DNA of 64,000 nucleotides from Clostridiales bacterium (GTDB lineage: Bacteria; Bacillota; Clostridia; Oscillospirales; Oscillospiraceae), in the NCBI GenBank assembly GCA_019420945.1, contig JAHZGF010000017.1, positions 124,001 to 188,000 of the forward strand, read 5' to 3'. The position numbers and the translations under genes are program-made. This document shows, piece by piece, positions 35,308 through 43,982 of this stretch; the first letter of the stretch is position 1; each line of letters begins with the position of its first letter. The notes under the pieces were generated by a model. It made no database searches. It saw nothing but the letters and a program-made list of their open reading frames with translations, and was not told where the DNA came from.

Positions 35308-36341
35308 AGCTTTCTTTTCTCCTCCCATTGACGCCTCTGCCGATCCAGCCACAACACGCTTTCAAGCCCACCTATTCCCCAGTTTTGCAGCATGAAAAAC
35401 CAGATTCGGTGCATGAATTTGTCGGATTGCTTGAGATAATAGAGCATGTGGTCCATGGACTCTGACTGGCGTAATTGGGAAAGAAAGCGTTGCTTCTCCT
35501 GCCTTGTCAAAGAACAACGGGAGCTATTGAGGCTGCGCAGGGCAGCAAAACACATTTTTCCCTCTTCTTTTAGAATTTGCTCTTTATTTTGATTCCAGAT
35601 TCCATATCTGCGGTAAAGCTGAATGTGGGCATCCAGCAACAGTTGCCGGATCTTCCATGGTTCCGGTTGAAATGCGGACACCAGACCTGTTCCCCGCAAG
35701 AAATAGTCATAATAAGGTGTTTTAATGACCCTCATGCGCTCAATATTGGCCAGCACATGACAGTTGAACAAATAGTCCTCACCGGAAGAAAGTTGATCTG
35801 AAAAGCGGCAGTTATGCTCAAGTAGAAGGGATCTTTTATACCATTTGTTCCAGACATAGTGTATTAGGCATCGCATATCGTGCTCTGTAATTCCATCCAG
35901 ATATTCTTTGAGTTGGGTTTCTCCCCTTATGATCTGATCCCGCCCAGGGGCAATCACCGCAGCAGTCTTTTTCCGGGTGTCAATTTGACGGGTACCACAC
36001 AGCACCAAGTCGGCCTCATTTTGTTCTGCTGCCCCAGCAAAGGCCTCATACATCCCAGCTTGAAGTCGGTCGTCAGAGTCGGCAAAGTGAACATATTGGC
36101 CCCTTGCCTGTGTAAGCCCGAAATTACGGGCCAGAGAAACCCCTTGGTTGGCAGTGTGAAAAACTTTGATCCGGCTGTCGCTGTCGGCCAGCGCATCACA
36201 CACTTCCCCGCCGCCATCAGAGGAACCATCATCAATTAGCAGCAGTTCAAAATCCGCAAACGATTGGCTTAAAATGCTGTTTACCATGGTCTGCAAATAT
36301 GCTTTGGCGTTATAAACCGGAATGATAACGCTCAATGTCAA
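35304..36341 (-). CDS. Family 2 glycosyltransferase
   Basis: The 345-residue protein has the GT-A start LSVIIPVYNAKAYLQTMVNSI, a DDGSSDG loop, and DSDD (HFADSDDRLQ) as the metal-binding DxD. The start is a TTG at 36341, forming TTGA with the Wzy stop; an upstream open stretch is unlike the family and is excluded. It is predicted to add one sugar to the lipid-linked repeat unit; donor unknown. Confidence 0.85.
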   Translation of the reverse strand: MTLSVIIPVYNAKAYLQTMVNSILSQSFADFELLLIDDGSSDGGGEVCDALADSDSRIKVFHTANQGVSLARNFGLTQARGQYVHFADSDDRLQAGMYEAFAGAAEQNEADLVLCGTRQIDTRKKTAAVIAPGRDQIIRGETQLKEYLDGITEHDMRCLIHYVWNKWYKRSLLLEHNCRFSDQLSSGEDYLFNCHVLANIERMRVIKTPYYDYFLRGTGLVSAFQPEPWKIRQLLLDAHIQLYRRYGIWNQNKEQILKEEGKMCFAALRSLNSSRCSLTRQEKQRFLSQLRQSESMDHMLYYLKQSDKFMHRIWFFMLQNWGIGGLESVLWLDRQRRQWEEKRKL

Positions 36342-37537
36342 GGCTGACTCACCGTCCTTTTGTGATCGGCAGAGATGGCCGCTGTTGCTATGCCCAGGTA
36401 AGAGGCCATAAAAAGCATCAGATCGGATTGGATGAAAAGATAGCTGAATACGGAAAGAAACAAAATACAACACAGCGCATAGGTATAACTGGGTAAAATG
36501 GCTAATTTGGCCTTCCATGCCCGACGATACAAATAAGCCAGCTGGACAAGCCACGCCAGCAAAAGCAGCAGACCTACAATGCCGTAATCATATAAAATCT
36601 CCAGATAGTCGTTGTGAGCCAGAATGGCACGGCCGGTTAACTTCAGCTCTGTGACAGCCTGAAATCCCCGACCAAATAAGCGCTGTGTCGTTGTGCCATC
36701 AAAATAATGGAGCAAAATGCTGGCCCATATTTCGTTTCGTCCTGAACCGCCATCCTGGGAAAGGCTGAGAAACCGCTCCAAGATTCCCAGCTGAAAGGAC
36801 CGCGTTACAAACAGGAAACCTGCGGCAAAAGCGGCAGAGAGCACAATGGTACTCCAAATCAGTCTGGCTTTTTTCCTGAGGGAGTCCATCAAGTGATAGT
36901 TGGATATCTGAGCCAGGAACAGTCCAAAAACAATGGTCAGAATTCCTGTTCGCTTGGTGGACAAAACAATAAAGAAGCAGGGCAAAATCCAGAAAAACTT
37001 GGACTTTGGGAAAAAATACAGGATCAGCGGAAGCAGCGTGAGAAAAAAGTAAACAGGAAACACCACTTCCCCCGCCCGTCCATTCCCGGATAAATGACGC
37101 TGCAGCAGCGGGATACAGACCAGAGCCAAAGAAAGTTCAAACAGAATCAAAATTCGGTTGGTTTTTCTTTGTTCCAAATATAGTTGACGAGGATTTTTCT
37201 CGGGTCGCCCAGCTGCGTGAGAATACATAAAAAGATAGAGCAGCGGCCAGGTCAGAATTGTCAGGGTTTGAACCACAAGGTTGCCCCCACCCCAATAGGA
37301 ACGAAACAGCACATAACCAGCATATATCATCGGAAAGATGGTCCAGCGGTCAATTCTGATTGGATTGAGGGAAAAACCCAACAGAATGGCTGTCAGCAAG
37401 AGTCCCCGGAAAACCATCAGTGCCTGGTATAGTGATTCCGGCTGATTCAGGATATACAGTCCATAAGAGAGAGAGACCAGCCCCATGAACACCAAGACCA
37501 GTCTCACCAGGGTGAAGCGATTCAGTCTTACGGTCAC
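36338..37537 (-). CDS. Wzy/O-antigen-ligase-like polymerase
   Basis: The 399-residue protein has about 10-12 membrane segments and, in its C-terminal third, the periplasm-facing signature HNDYLEILYDYGIVGLLL, characteristic of the O-antigen polymerase/ligase superfamily. With the flippase and phosphoglycosyl transferase it marks a Wzx/Wzy pathway. The start is a GTG at 37537 with GGAGAG about 7-8 bases upstream. Confidence 0.85.
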   Translation of the reverse strand: MTVRLNRFTLVRLVLVFMGLVSLSYGLYILNQPESLYQALMVFRGLLLTAILLGFSLNPIRIDRWTIFPMIYAGYVLFRSYWGGGNLVVQTLTILTWPLLYLFMYSHAAGRPEKNPRQLYLEQRKTNRILILFELSLALVCIPLLQRHLSGNGRAGEVVFPVYFFLTLLPLILYFFPKSKFFWILPCFFIVLSTKRTGILTIVFGLFLAQISNYHLMDSLRKKARLIWSTIVLSAAFAAGFLFVTRSFQLGILERFLSLSQDGGSGRNEIWASILLHYFDGTTTQRLFGRGFQAVTELKLTGRAILAHNDYLEILYDYGIVGLLLLLAWLVQLAYLYRRAWKAKLAILPSYTYALCCILFLSVFSYLFIQSDLMLFMASYLGIATAAISADHKRTVSQP

Positions 37538-37550
37538 GGGCAGTCTCTCC

Positions 37551-37796
37551 TTAATTCAGATCCGAATGGTATCGACTCCATATTCCCTTAAAATTGTTCA
37601 ACAAATAGCGCTGTACCTGGCGGTCTTTTTGCAGCACAATCCAGTGGTATGCTCTGGAGCGAAAATTCCGATGGCCTAAAAATTCTGCCATCTCCCAAAC
37701 TGCTAACCGAAAACCATACCGTTGAAGCCGTTCTTTGCTGAAAACTTGTCTCCATTTGCAAAGAAATTGGGTACCATAGCGGAAAAATAAGCTCAT
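37551..37796 (-). CDS. Small uncharacterised protein in the polysaccharide operon
   Basis: An 81-residue basic, aromatic-rich protein with no signal or membrane segment and no family I recognise. It starts in an ATGA overlap with the upstream transferase gene and ends 13 bases before wzy, so it is almost certainly translated. It may be an accessory subunit, or a detached C-terminal piece of that 249-residue transferase; the overlap would allow a frameshift origin. Confidence 0.55.
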   Translation of the reverse strand: MSLFFRYGTQFLCKWRQVFSKERLQRYGFRLAVWEMAEFLGHRNFRSRAYHWIVLQKDRQVQRYLLNNFKGIWSRYHSDLN

Positions 37797-38542
37797 TGCT
37801 TCGTCAAAAACTCCTTCTTTAACCAATCAAAGTAACTAGCTTGTCCCTTTCTGCCCTCGAACAGAGGAAGCTTATAGGACAATTTGCAGATTGGGTCTGT
37901 AGAGAGCAGTTTTGAGCACTCATTCGGATCATAAGGTTTACTTAGCCTTCCCTGCAGGGCGTCAATCTCCAATTGAAGTTTAGGGCAGGCATCCAGGGCC
38001 AGTCTGATCGTTCGATTGATCTGATAACCAAGGTAAAAGACATGATCCGTCAACAAATAGGTCAGCAGCATCTGCTCCCGCTTCCAATAGTCTTCCCAAA
38101 ATTCCGTCAGTAATTGCAAGAGGGGAAATTGTCTTTTGCCGCCCATGAAGAAGCAGGTCCATCTTGAAGTTATATCCCCCGGCAGACTGTCTTTTCTCTG
38201 GAACGTAAAAAAATCTCTGTCAAACACTTGGTGGTGGTCCAGGTCTCTGGTAAATAACACCGTTGCATCTACCCACAATCCCCCGTGTTCACAGAGCAGT
38301 TTGGCTCGGATATAATCCGATAAATGGGTTTTTGACAGTACACCCATGTGGTAACGGTCCATCAGATGTCCCGGCAAGTCAATATAGTGGGCGAGATTTT
38401 CTTCTGTGAGCACCACCACCGTCTGCCGCTCAGGATCGTAATGCTTCAACAGACTTTGATGGCAGATTTTCACAATGTCTGGAGCGTAGGCAAACCCCTG
38501 ATCCCAAAAGGTAAAGATTTCTTGCTTTTCCTCCAAAGCCAT
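37793..38542 (-). CDS. Capsular-polysaccharide-type glycosyltransferase (GT32/Caps_synth)
   Basis: The 249-residue protein has the hallmark of the sugar-binding DXD family: SKTHLSDYIRAKLLCEHGGLWVDATV, where VDAT supplies the metal-binding Asp. The N-terminal EIFTFWDQGFAYAPDIVKIC is also typical of OCH1-like transferases. GGAAGGGG precedes the ATG. Length is shorter than many relatives, and the adjoining small gene might supply the missing part. Confidence 0.8.
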   Translation of the reverse strand: MALEEKQEIFTFWDQGFAYAPDIVKICHQSLLKHYDPERQTVVVLTEENLAHYIDLPGHLMDRYHMGVLSKTHLSDYIRAKLLCEHGGLWVDATVLFTRDLDHHQVFDRDFFTFQRKDSLPGDITSRWTCFFMGGKRQFPLLQLLTEFWEDYWKREQMLLTYLLTDHVFYLGYQINRTIRLALDACPKLQLEIDALQGRLSKPYDPNECSKLLSTDPICKLSYKLPLFEGRKGQASYFDWLKKEFLTKQ

Positions 38543-38577
38543 TGGGCCCCTTCCATATCCTCAAAACGAAATCTTCG

Positions 38578-39660
38578 TCAGATATCATAAATACGGCATA
38601 ATTTTTTTGCTTCCAACACAATGTTGTAATCACGCAAAGCGGCTCTAGGTTGTTCCCTTCTCCCCTGCTGATGGGACAGCAACAGTCGCTTCAGCACACG
38701 GCACCACTCCTCCACCGGCTGTTCCAGCGACAGGAAGACAAAACACCGGGTTAACTTAACCTCCTGGGGAGCTGCATCGGAGGCCAAGACAGGAAGCCCG
38801 GCAGCCTGGGCTTCAATCAGCACCATGCCAAGGCCCTCCCATCTGGAAGGAAACACAAAACCGTCCATGGCCTGCATCCAGCAACTTACATCCTCCCGCT
38901 CCCCTAGAAAATGAACTTTGCCTTCCAGGCCCAAGCTGCAGACCTGTGCCCGGAGTTCCGATTCCAAAGCCCCGGTCCCGATCAATACCAGGGCCGCGGA
39001 GTTTGTTTCTTGAAATCTGTTAAATATTCGAAGTAAAAATGCGTGGTTTTTCTGCTGATTTATATTTCCCACATGGCCCAATAATATGGTTTCTTCCGAA
39101 ACACCCAGTTTTCCTCTGTACTCCCGACGAATTGAGGTATGAAAGGAAAACCGATCCAGATTGATGGCATTATGCAAAACTGTAAATTGTTGTGGGCCAA
39201 AAATCCAGTTTCCTGCTGACACTGAACAGGCAAGGGCCTGGGTGTACGAAGTTCGAAAAGCGGGCAGCAGCAACCGGTGCATTCTGGGGTGTGAACAGCG
39301 GGAGTTATGGCAGTGGGCTAATCTAGTCGATATCCCCGTCCACTTGCCCAAAATCAGTTCCAAAGCCATGGTGCTGCTGTTGCCATGAACGTGAAGAATA
39401 TTATATTTCATTCGCCGCATCAGGCGAAACAGGGCGATGGCATAGGCAATTGGACGTCTTTTCCGATCCGGCAAAAAAGCAATCAAACAGCCGAGCTCTC
39501 GGAACCGGTTCAGTATCTTCTGGGATTTGACACCGGTGGCCGCTACTGTAACCTGACCGTTTTCTAGTCTTGGTCTCATCTGTTCCAAAAAGTTCAGCAT
39601 ATGGGCGGTGATGCCTCCCACCCCAAGGCCGGATGTGTTAACGATCAGAATTCGTTTCAT
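38578..39660 (-). CDS. GT4-family glycosyltransferase
   Basis: The 360-residue GT-B enzyme begins RILIVNTSGLGVGGITAHMLNFLE and has the nucleotide-sugar E-x7-E site in PSRWEGLGMVLIEAQAAGLPVLASD. A GHVGNINQQKNHAFLLRIF linker is typical of GT4. It overlaps the upstream transferase by 23 bases. Donor and acceptor unknown. Confidence 0.88.
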   Translation of the reverse strand: MKRILIVNTSGLGVGGITAHMLNFLEQMRPRLENGQVTVAATGVKSQKILNRFRELGCLIAFLPDRKRRPIAYAIALFRLMRRMKYNILHVHGNSSTMALELILGKWTGISTRLAHCHNSRCSHPRMHRLLLPAFRTSYTQALACSVSAGNWIFGPQQFTVLHNAINLDRFSFHTSIRREYRGKLGVSEETILLGHVGNINQQKNHAFLLRIFNRFQETNSAALVLIGTGALESELRAQVCSLGLEGKVHFLGEREDVSCWMQAMDGFVFPSRWEGLGMVLIEAQAAGLPVLASDAAPQEVKLTRCFVFLSLEQPVEEWCRVLKRLLLSHQQGRREQPRAALRDYNIVLEAKKLCRIYDI

Positions 39661-40603
39661 GTGCCCTATATTCCTCCGCCTGCCAAGCAGCTGTCGGATG
39701 CTTTAAGCCATCCCGTATCCCCTGGAGCACTGCTTTCGCAACATTCCATTTGTGCTGTGCCCTAAAGATACTGGGCAGCGAAAAGCTGATCAGAAAACCC
39801 GGATAGTTATGGCAGTGATAGCTCTCGTAACCGACTGCTCCATAGGGTTTTAGCTTCCTGTTTACATAAATAATATTTCGGTTTGTGTAATAGACTCTCA
39901 TGGGGCTGACATATTTTTTGTAGGAAAACTTCGCAAAATTGGGATTGCCAGTCAGCTTGGCAACCCGCAGCCAAAATCGCTGTACTCCCTCTGATTTAGG
40001 CTCAATTTTGCCAAATTCCTGATCCAAAACCCACGGGTTCAACCGTAAGATCTGATAACCGCACACCTGTAATCTCTTACAAAACTCGTTATCCACCAGA
40101 TCTATAAATAGCCACTCATCAAAGCCCCCTACCTGCTCCCAGGCGGGAATAAAAGTGCAGCTTGCAGAGGTGATGCACTTGGACACAAATTCCTCTTTCG
40201 GCGCCGTTTTTACCTGTAAATATGCTCGCCGCCGGTCAATCACCTGGGGGCAGAGAATGCCCAGTGGCTGTGGCGGAGGCTGGAGTATTTTTTGGGCATA
40301 AGCGTCTATGAGACCTGGGGGCAGAATGGAATCCTGATCCATGGTGACCACCCAATGAAAGCCGTCTCCTTTTGCCTGCTCCATAATACGGTTCAGCGCA
40401 TAGGCAAGCCCCTGATTGTCCTTGTCGCCCCAGAAAAAAATTCGGTCATCGGGCCAGAAACGTTCTTCTGTCATGTCATTTTCAAAAATATAGACCCGCT
40501 GAGTTTGGGGCAGAATGCTGTCCAGGCATTTCCTGAATCTTGTCTCATCCGGGTGATACAGCACGATGCCCACAGCAATATCTTTGCTCGAAAATTGATC
40601 CAT
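39638..40603 (-). CDS. Family 2 glycosyltransferase, rhamnosyltransferase-like
   Basis: The 321-residue protein has DIAVGIVLYHPDETRFRKCL, the WbbL/RfbF-like start, and VTMDQDSILPPG as DxD. NPNFAKFSYKKYVSPMRVYYTNRN resembles the C-terminal region of dTDP-rhamnosyltransferases, so a rhamnose donor is plausible but not shown; no rml genes lie nearby. The ATG at 40603 begins the GT domain; a longer open frame to 40750 overlaps the next gene and is excluded. Confidence 0.82.
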   Translation of the reverse strand: MDQFSSKDIAVGIVLYHPDETRFRKCLDSILPQTQRVYIFENDMTEERFWPDDRIFFWGDKDNQGLAYALNRIMEQAKGDGFHWVVTMDQDSILPPGLIDAYAQKILQPPPQPLGILCPQVIDRRRAYLQVKTAPKEEFVSKCITSASCTFIPAWEQVGGFDEWLFIDLVDNEFCKRLQVCGYQILRLNPWVLDQEFGKIEPKSEGVQRFWLRVAKLTGNPNFAKFSYKKYVSPMRVYYTNRNIIYVNRKLKPYGAVGYESYHCHNYPGFLISFSLPSIFRAQHKWNVAKAVLQGIRDGLKHPTAAWQAEEYRAHETNSDR

Positions 40604-40658
40604 GATACTAACCTGCCCTGCGCAGCAACAACTTATTTTAATTGGGAGTTGTTTCGCT

Positions 40659-41813
40659 TCAGAAATGCCGCTTGATCTTGCGAATTGTCTCAGGCGGCAG
40701 GAACTGTTTGATCCGTTCTTTCCATTGGAAACCAACCGAAAGATTTGCAAAAAAATCAGGCTGTTTTAAATGGCGGTAAAAGGTGTCCCTTTTTCTGGGC
40801 CTGGGGGTAGGATGACGCAGGTTTTCCTGCTTTTGTAGGACTTCTTCCAAGGAAGCAGACGTCAATTCCACAGATTCCTGCATCCAAGACAGTAATTGTT
40901 GGCCTTTTTCTGTATTGACCAGCACAGCAGATACGCCCAGTGCCTCATTAAAGGCCGGATGACTTTTTTCAATGCCCCAAAAATCTCCTAACGTCAGATC
41001 TGCCGGTCGGTTCAAGCCAGCGTATTGGCATCGGTAGCAGCACTCCCGATAGCAATCACCCGCTAAAAAATGTGTTCCGTACTTGTCCAAAGCCAATGGT
41101 TTTGATTTGGTCTGGGACTTGGTTTTCAGCAGATATTGCGTTCCCCATCCCCGCCGGTCTTTTGCCCGAAAGGAATATTGTTCCACCGGCTCCCCCAATT
41201 TCTGACTCTGGTAACTCAAATATTGGGCAAACAGTTCAGGGGACGGGACACCATGGCAGATTAGGTCAATAGTATAGAGGCCCTCCATGGGTTTTCCCAG
41301 GAAGGCATACAGCCCCGCAATTTGGCAGGGTGTGCCGGTAAACAAAGCGATCTGCCCTTGTTGCAGCCGACGCCTTGCCAAGGAAAAAGAGTCCCGTAAA
41401 TCCGATTGCACATACTTGGAGGACTGAAGCTTTCTTCGCTCCTTCTGGGTAGTTATTTCAATATGCCCCACGGTAAGGTTGGCATCATAGGCGGCGCCAT
41501 AAGCCACGCCGCCCCGTTGCAGCACAGCCCTAACCGCAGCGTCGGAAGCACCCCCGGACGCAGAGCAAAACAATGCGTTTTGATCCTTCTGTTTGCAAGC
41601 ATATACTGCCAAAGGGCGCCGCTCTTCCAGTGAAGAAATATGGACTGGACAGGAACGCAGGCATGCGCCGCACTGAATGCAGTTAGGTTGGTGAATAACG
41701 GGATATAAAAATCCCTCCTGATTGACTTTCATGGTAATGCAACTCTGGGGGCAAGACTGCTCACAGCTTCTGCATCCCACACAATCCAGGCCTATTTTTG
41801 CAATGGTATTCAT
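40659..41813 (-). CDS. FrhB-like iron-sulfur protein (F420 hydrogenase beta domain)
   Basis: The 384-residue protein has two N-terminal [4Fe-4S] ferredoxin motifs (Cys 11, 14, 17, 21 and 45, 48, 51, 55), then the FrhB/FdhB N and C domains (ALFCSASGGASDAAVRAVL; FTGTPCQIAGLYAFLG; DLICHGVPSPELF; LTLGDFWGIEK). Such proteins are repeatedly found beside polysaccharide pyruvyl transferases in polysaccharide loci, but their role is unknown. It overlaps the upstream pyruvyl transferase gene as ATGA. A redox step on a sugar or cofactor is plausible. F420 itself is not expected in this group, so flavin is the more likely cofactor. Confidence 0.85.
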   Translation of the reverse strand: MNTIAKIGLDCVGCRSCEQSCPQSCITMKVNQEGFLYPVIHQPNCIQCGACLRSCPVHISSLEERRPLAVYACKQKDQNALFCSASGGASDAAVRAVLQRGGVAYGAAYDANLTVGHIEITTQKERRKLQSSKYVQSDLRDSFSLARRRLQQGQIALFTGTPCQIAGLYAFLGKPMEGLYTIDLICHGVPSPELFAQYLSYQSQKLGEPVEQYSFRAKDRRGWGTQYLLKTKSQTKSKPLALDKYGTHFLAGDCYRECCYRCQYAGLNRPADLTLGDFWGIEKSHPAFNEALGVSAVLVNTEKGQQLLSWMQESVELTSASLEEVLQKQENLRHPTPRPRKRDTFYRHLKQPDFFANLSVGFQWKERIKQFLPPETIRKIKRHF

Positions 41814-42943
41814 TCCTGTGGCTCCCGTATCTGCTCTTTGAGATATTGGTAAGCCGCCTTCCTCTCTTGCTGAATGATTTGTCCTGTTTGGGTGAAATCA
41901 ATCGGCTTCTTCCAAACCGCTTTTGCTGATTCAATCTCCGTGATTCCTCGGCCTGCTAAGTTCAGACGCATGAGCAAATCCCTTACTTTCTCCTCATTTC
42001 CATAGCTGCCTTGATCGCTTTTGCGGATCAGCGTCACAAAGGGACGCTGTGTAATGATGGAAAAAATCGTGCCGTGAAAAGTGTCAGTCAATACCAGTTC
42101 TGCACTCCGGAACCAGGCCGGAACAGAAAATGGGTCACAAGGAATAAACCGATCTCCGCAGGGTTGAATGCCTCCCAGCGTATAGATTTTGAGGGCGTGT
42201 TGACGGGCGTAATCAGAAATCCAGCACGCTTCTCGGTGGGAAATTCGCCCCGAGTAGGCGTATAACAGTAAATACTTTTCTTTTGGCACTATTTTCGGAA
42301 TCCGACCGCATTTTCCAATCAGGTCATACACCAGTACCGGGTCCAAGTGATAACTTGTCTCTCGTCCCGTCAACGCCCAAACCAATTGGGCAGAATGCGC
42401 ATCCCGTACAGAAATGGCCTGAAAGTCCTTTAAGAGAGCAGAAAGTTCTTCTGTCTTGTGATAGTGCTGCAGGTCCTGCATGGTTGTATTGCCAAAGGAC
42501 GCAGCATAGGTCAGCAGCTGACGGGCCCTGTGATCTTTTCCAAACAGATCTGGAGAGTAACCCACATTGGGATTGCGCTGAACGCAATTAAACACCTCGT
42601 CGCTGCCAATCACCAGCGAGTCCAGTTTTGGGGTGTAATTCGGAACGCTGGTCAGGCCCAGGATTGCGTGATAGCGCTGTGAAAAAGTCTGTTTGAACCG
42701 CAGGAACTGAAGTCTTTGGTATAGCGGCGCATCATAGGACATGACTTCCGCCGCCTTTTGGGCGGCTCTCTTCCATCCCGGTCCGGCCTCTTTCCCAGGC
42801 ATGCTTAAGGGGGCTCCTACATGATAATCCACGAATTGCACCCGATGGCCCAACTCCTCAAGCATCTGTTTGAGACAGTAGGCCTGTAAAAATGAGCCGT
42901 AATTGGCAATGCGCTGCATCGACAGAATGCCTACTTCAGCCAT
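41810..42943 (-). CDS. Polysaccharide pyruvyl transferase family protein (first copy)
   Basis: The 377-residue protein has the family start VGILSMQRIANYGSFLQAYCLKQML and the C-terminal ELVLTDTFHGTIFSIIT (DTFH) motif, with an RDAHSAQLV loop between. It should transfer pyruvate, or perhaps be an inactive relative, onto a glycan. It sits 2 bases after the Alg13-like gene and overlaps the FrhB-like gene as ATGA, so the pair is made together. Confidence 0.85.
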   Translation of the reverse strand: MAEVGILSMQRIANYGSFLQAYCLKQMLEELGHRVQFVDYHVGAPLSMPGKEAGPGWKRAAQKAAEVMSYDAPLYQRLQFLRFKQTFSQRYHAILGLTSVPNYTPKLDSLVIGSDEVFNCVQRNPNVGYSPDLFGKDHRARQLLTYAASFGNTTMQDLQHYHKTEELSALLKDFQAISVRDAHSAQLVWALTGRETSYHLDPVLVYDLIGKCGRIPKIVPKEKYLLLYAYSGRISHREACWISDYARQHALKIYTLGGIQPCGDRFIPCDPFSVPAWFRSAELVLTDTFHGTIFSIITQRPFVTLIRKSDQGSYGNEEKVRDLLMRLNLAGRGITEIESAKAVWKKPIDFTQTGQIIQQERKAAYQYLKEQIREPQE

Positions 42944-42945
42944 AG

Positions 42946-43455
42946 CTATTCTCCTGCTTTTCTTAGAAGTTCCGATGAAATGGCTTCCAATTCTTCATTA
43001 AACCTGAGATTATTGCTGTCCATACCCAAGGGCATATTGGACACCAAATCCTGATAGTGGAGCAAAACGTGTTTTAGACCGGACAAGTCATACACCGGGA
43101 GAATGGTCCCCATATGTTTTGCCAGAGCCTGGACAAAATTCAGCTGGTGGTCGTTCACATGCTCGCCCAAATCCTGCCGACGGGGCACCACCACCGGCGG
43201 CTTCCCCATTTGCAGGGGCAAAATAAAGCTGGCAGGTCCCCCATGGGTGATAACAATACGGGCCTTTGCCGTATAATCCAGCATGGTCTCATAGGGGAAA
43301 AAACGGCTCCATTGACAATGGATGGGCTTGTAACGGCTGTATCCGGTTTGCAGGATAACGTCCTCTTGGATCACCCCTGTCCGTTTTAACTCATCCACCC
43401 AGCGGATCAGCCGGTCAAAGGGTTGTTCATGGGTCCCTACGGTGACAAAAATCAA
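42946..43455 (-). CDS. Alg13/PssE-like glycosyltransferase catalytic subunit
   Basis: The 169-residue protein starts IFVTVGTHEQPFDRLIRWVDEL and contains ITHGGPASFILPLQMGKPPVVVPR, the UDP-sugar-binding half of GT28-type enzymes. Like Alg13/EpsF it should need a partner, here the Alg14-like gene upstream (16-base gap). Confidence 0.9.
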   Translation of the reverse strand: MIFVTVGTHEQPFDRLIRWVDELKRTGVIQEDVILQTGYSRYKPIHCQWSRFFPYETMLDYTAKARIVITHGGPASFILPLQMGKPPVVVPRRQDLGEHVNDHQLNFVQALAKHMGTILPVYDLSGLKHVLLHYQDLVSNMPLGMDSNNLRFNEELEAISSELLRKAGE

Positions 43456-43471
43456 GTTTTTCCCACCTTTG

Positions 43472-43921
43472 CTAAAAAATACTGCCCAGGTTCATGGCCT
43501 TGGGATAGACCTGTTTCTGCTCCTCCCATTGAACAATAAAACGGTCTGTGATGGGATAGACCAATTTTCCTGTCAATGTGGGCTTGTCAATCCGGTCAAA
43601 AACCTCAATATAGATAAGTTTTGCGCCCATCAGCTTTCCCAGATAGAAGAAAGGCACTGCCACCGCAGCCCCGGAGGACACAATCAGATCCGGCCTTTCA
43701 AGGCGAAGCACCTTCCATGCCAGCCAAGTATTTTTGATCAGATTTTTCACATTGCGATTGGTGGGATAATGGCAGTGATATACTGTCTCCCCAGCCAACA
43801 TACTGCGGGCATCTTCCTTGTCAAAGGTCACCCAGAACCGCTGTTTTCCATTCCAAAAAGGTTTCAGCATATACAAATGGGTCAAGTGCCCTCCGCTGGA
43901 GCCAACCAGACACAGTTTCAT
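43472..43921 (-). CDS. Alg14/PssD-like glycosyltransferase membrane subunit
   Basis: The 149-residue protein starts KLCLVGSSGGHLTHLYML, which is the PssD/Alg14 signature, with DLIVSSGAAVAVPFFYLGKLMGAKLIYIEVFDR later. Alg14 anchors and recruits Alg13 to make an active glycosyltransferase. This pair probably adds the second sugar of the repeat unit. Confidence 0.9.
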   Translation of the reverse strand: MKLCLVGSSGGHLTHLYMLKPFWNGKQRFWVTFDKEDARSMLAGETVYHCHYPTNRNVKNLIKNTWLAWKVLRLERPDLIVSSGAAVAVPFFYLGKLMGAKLIYIEVFDRIDKPTLTGKLVYPITDRFIVQWEEQKQVYPKAMNLGSIF

Positions 43922-43982
43922 TTCGGGTCATCTCCTCATTTGTTCCGGATCACACCCTATCAAGTTTTTGCCAGAAATCCCG

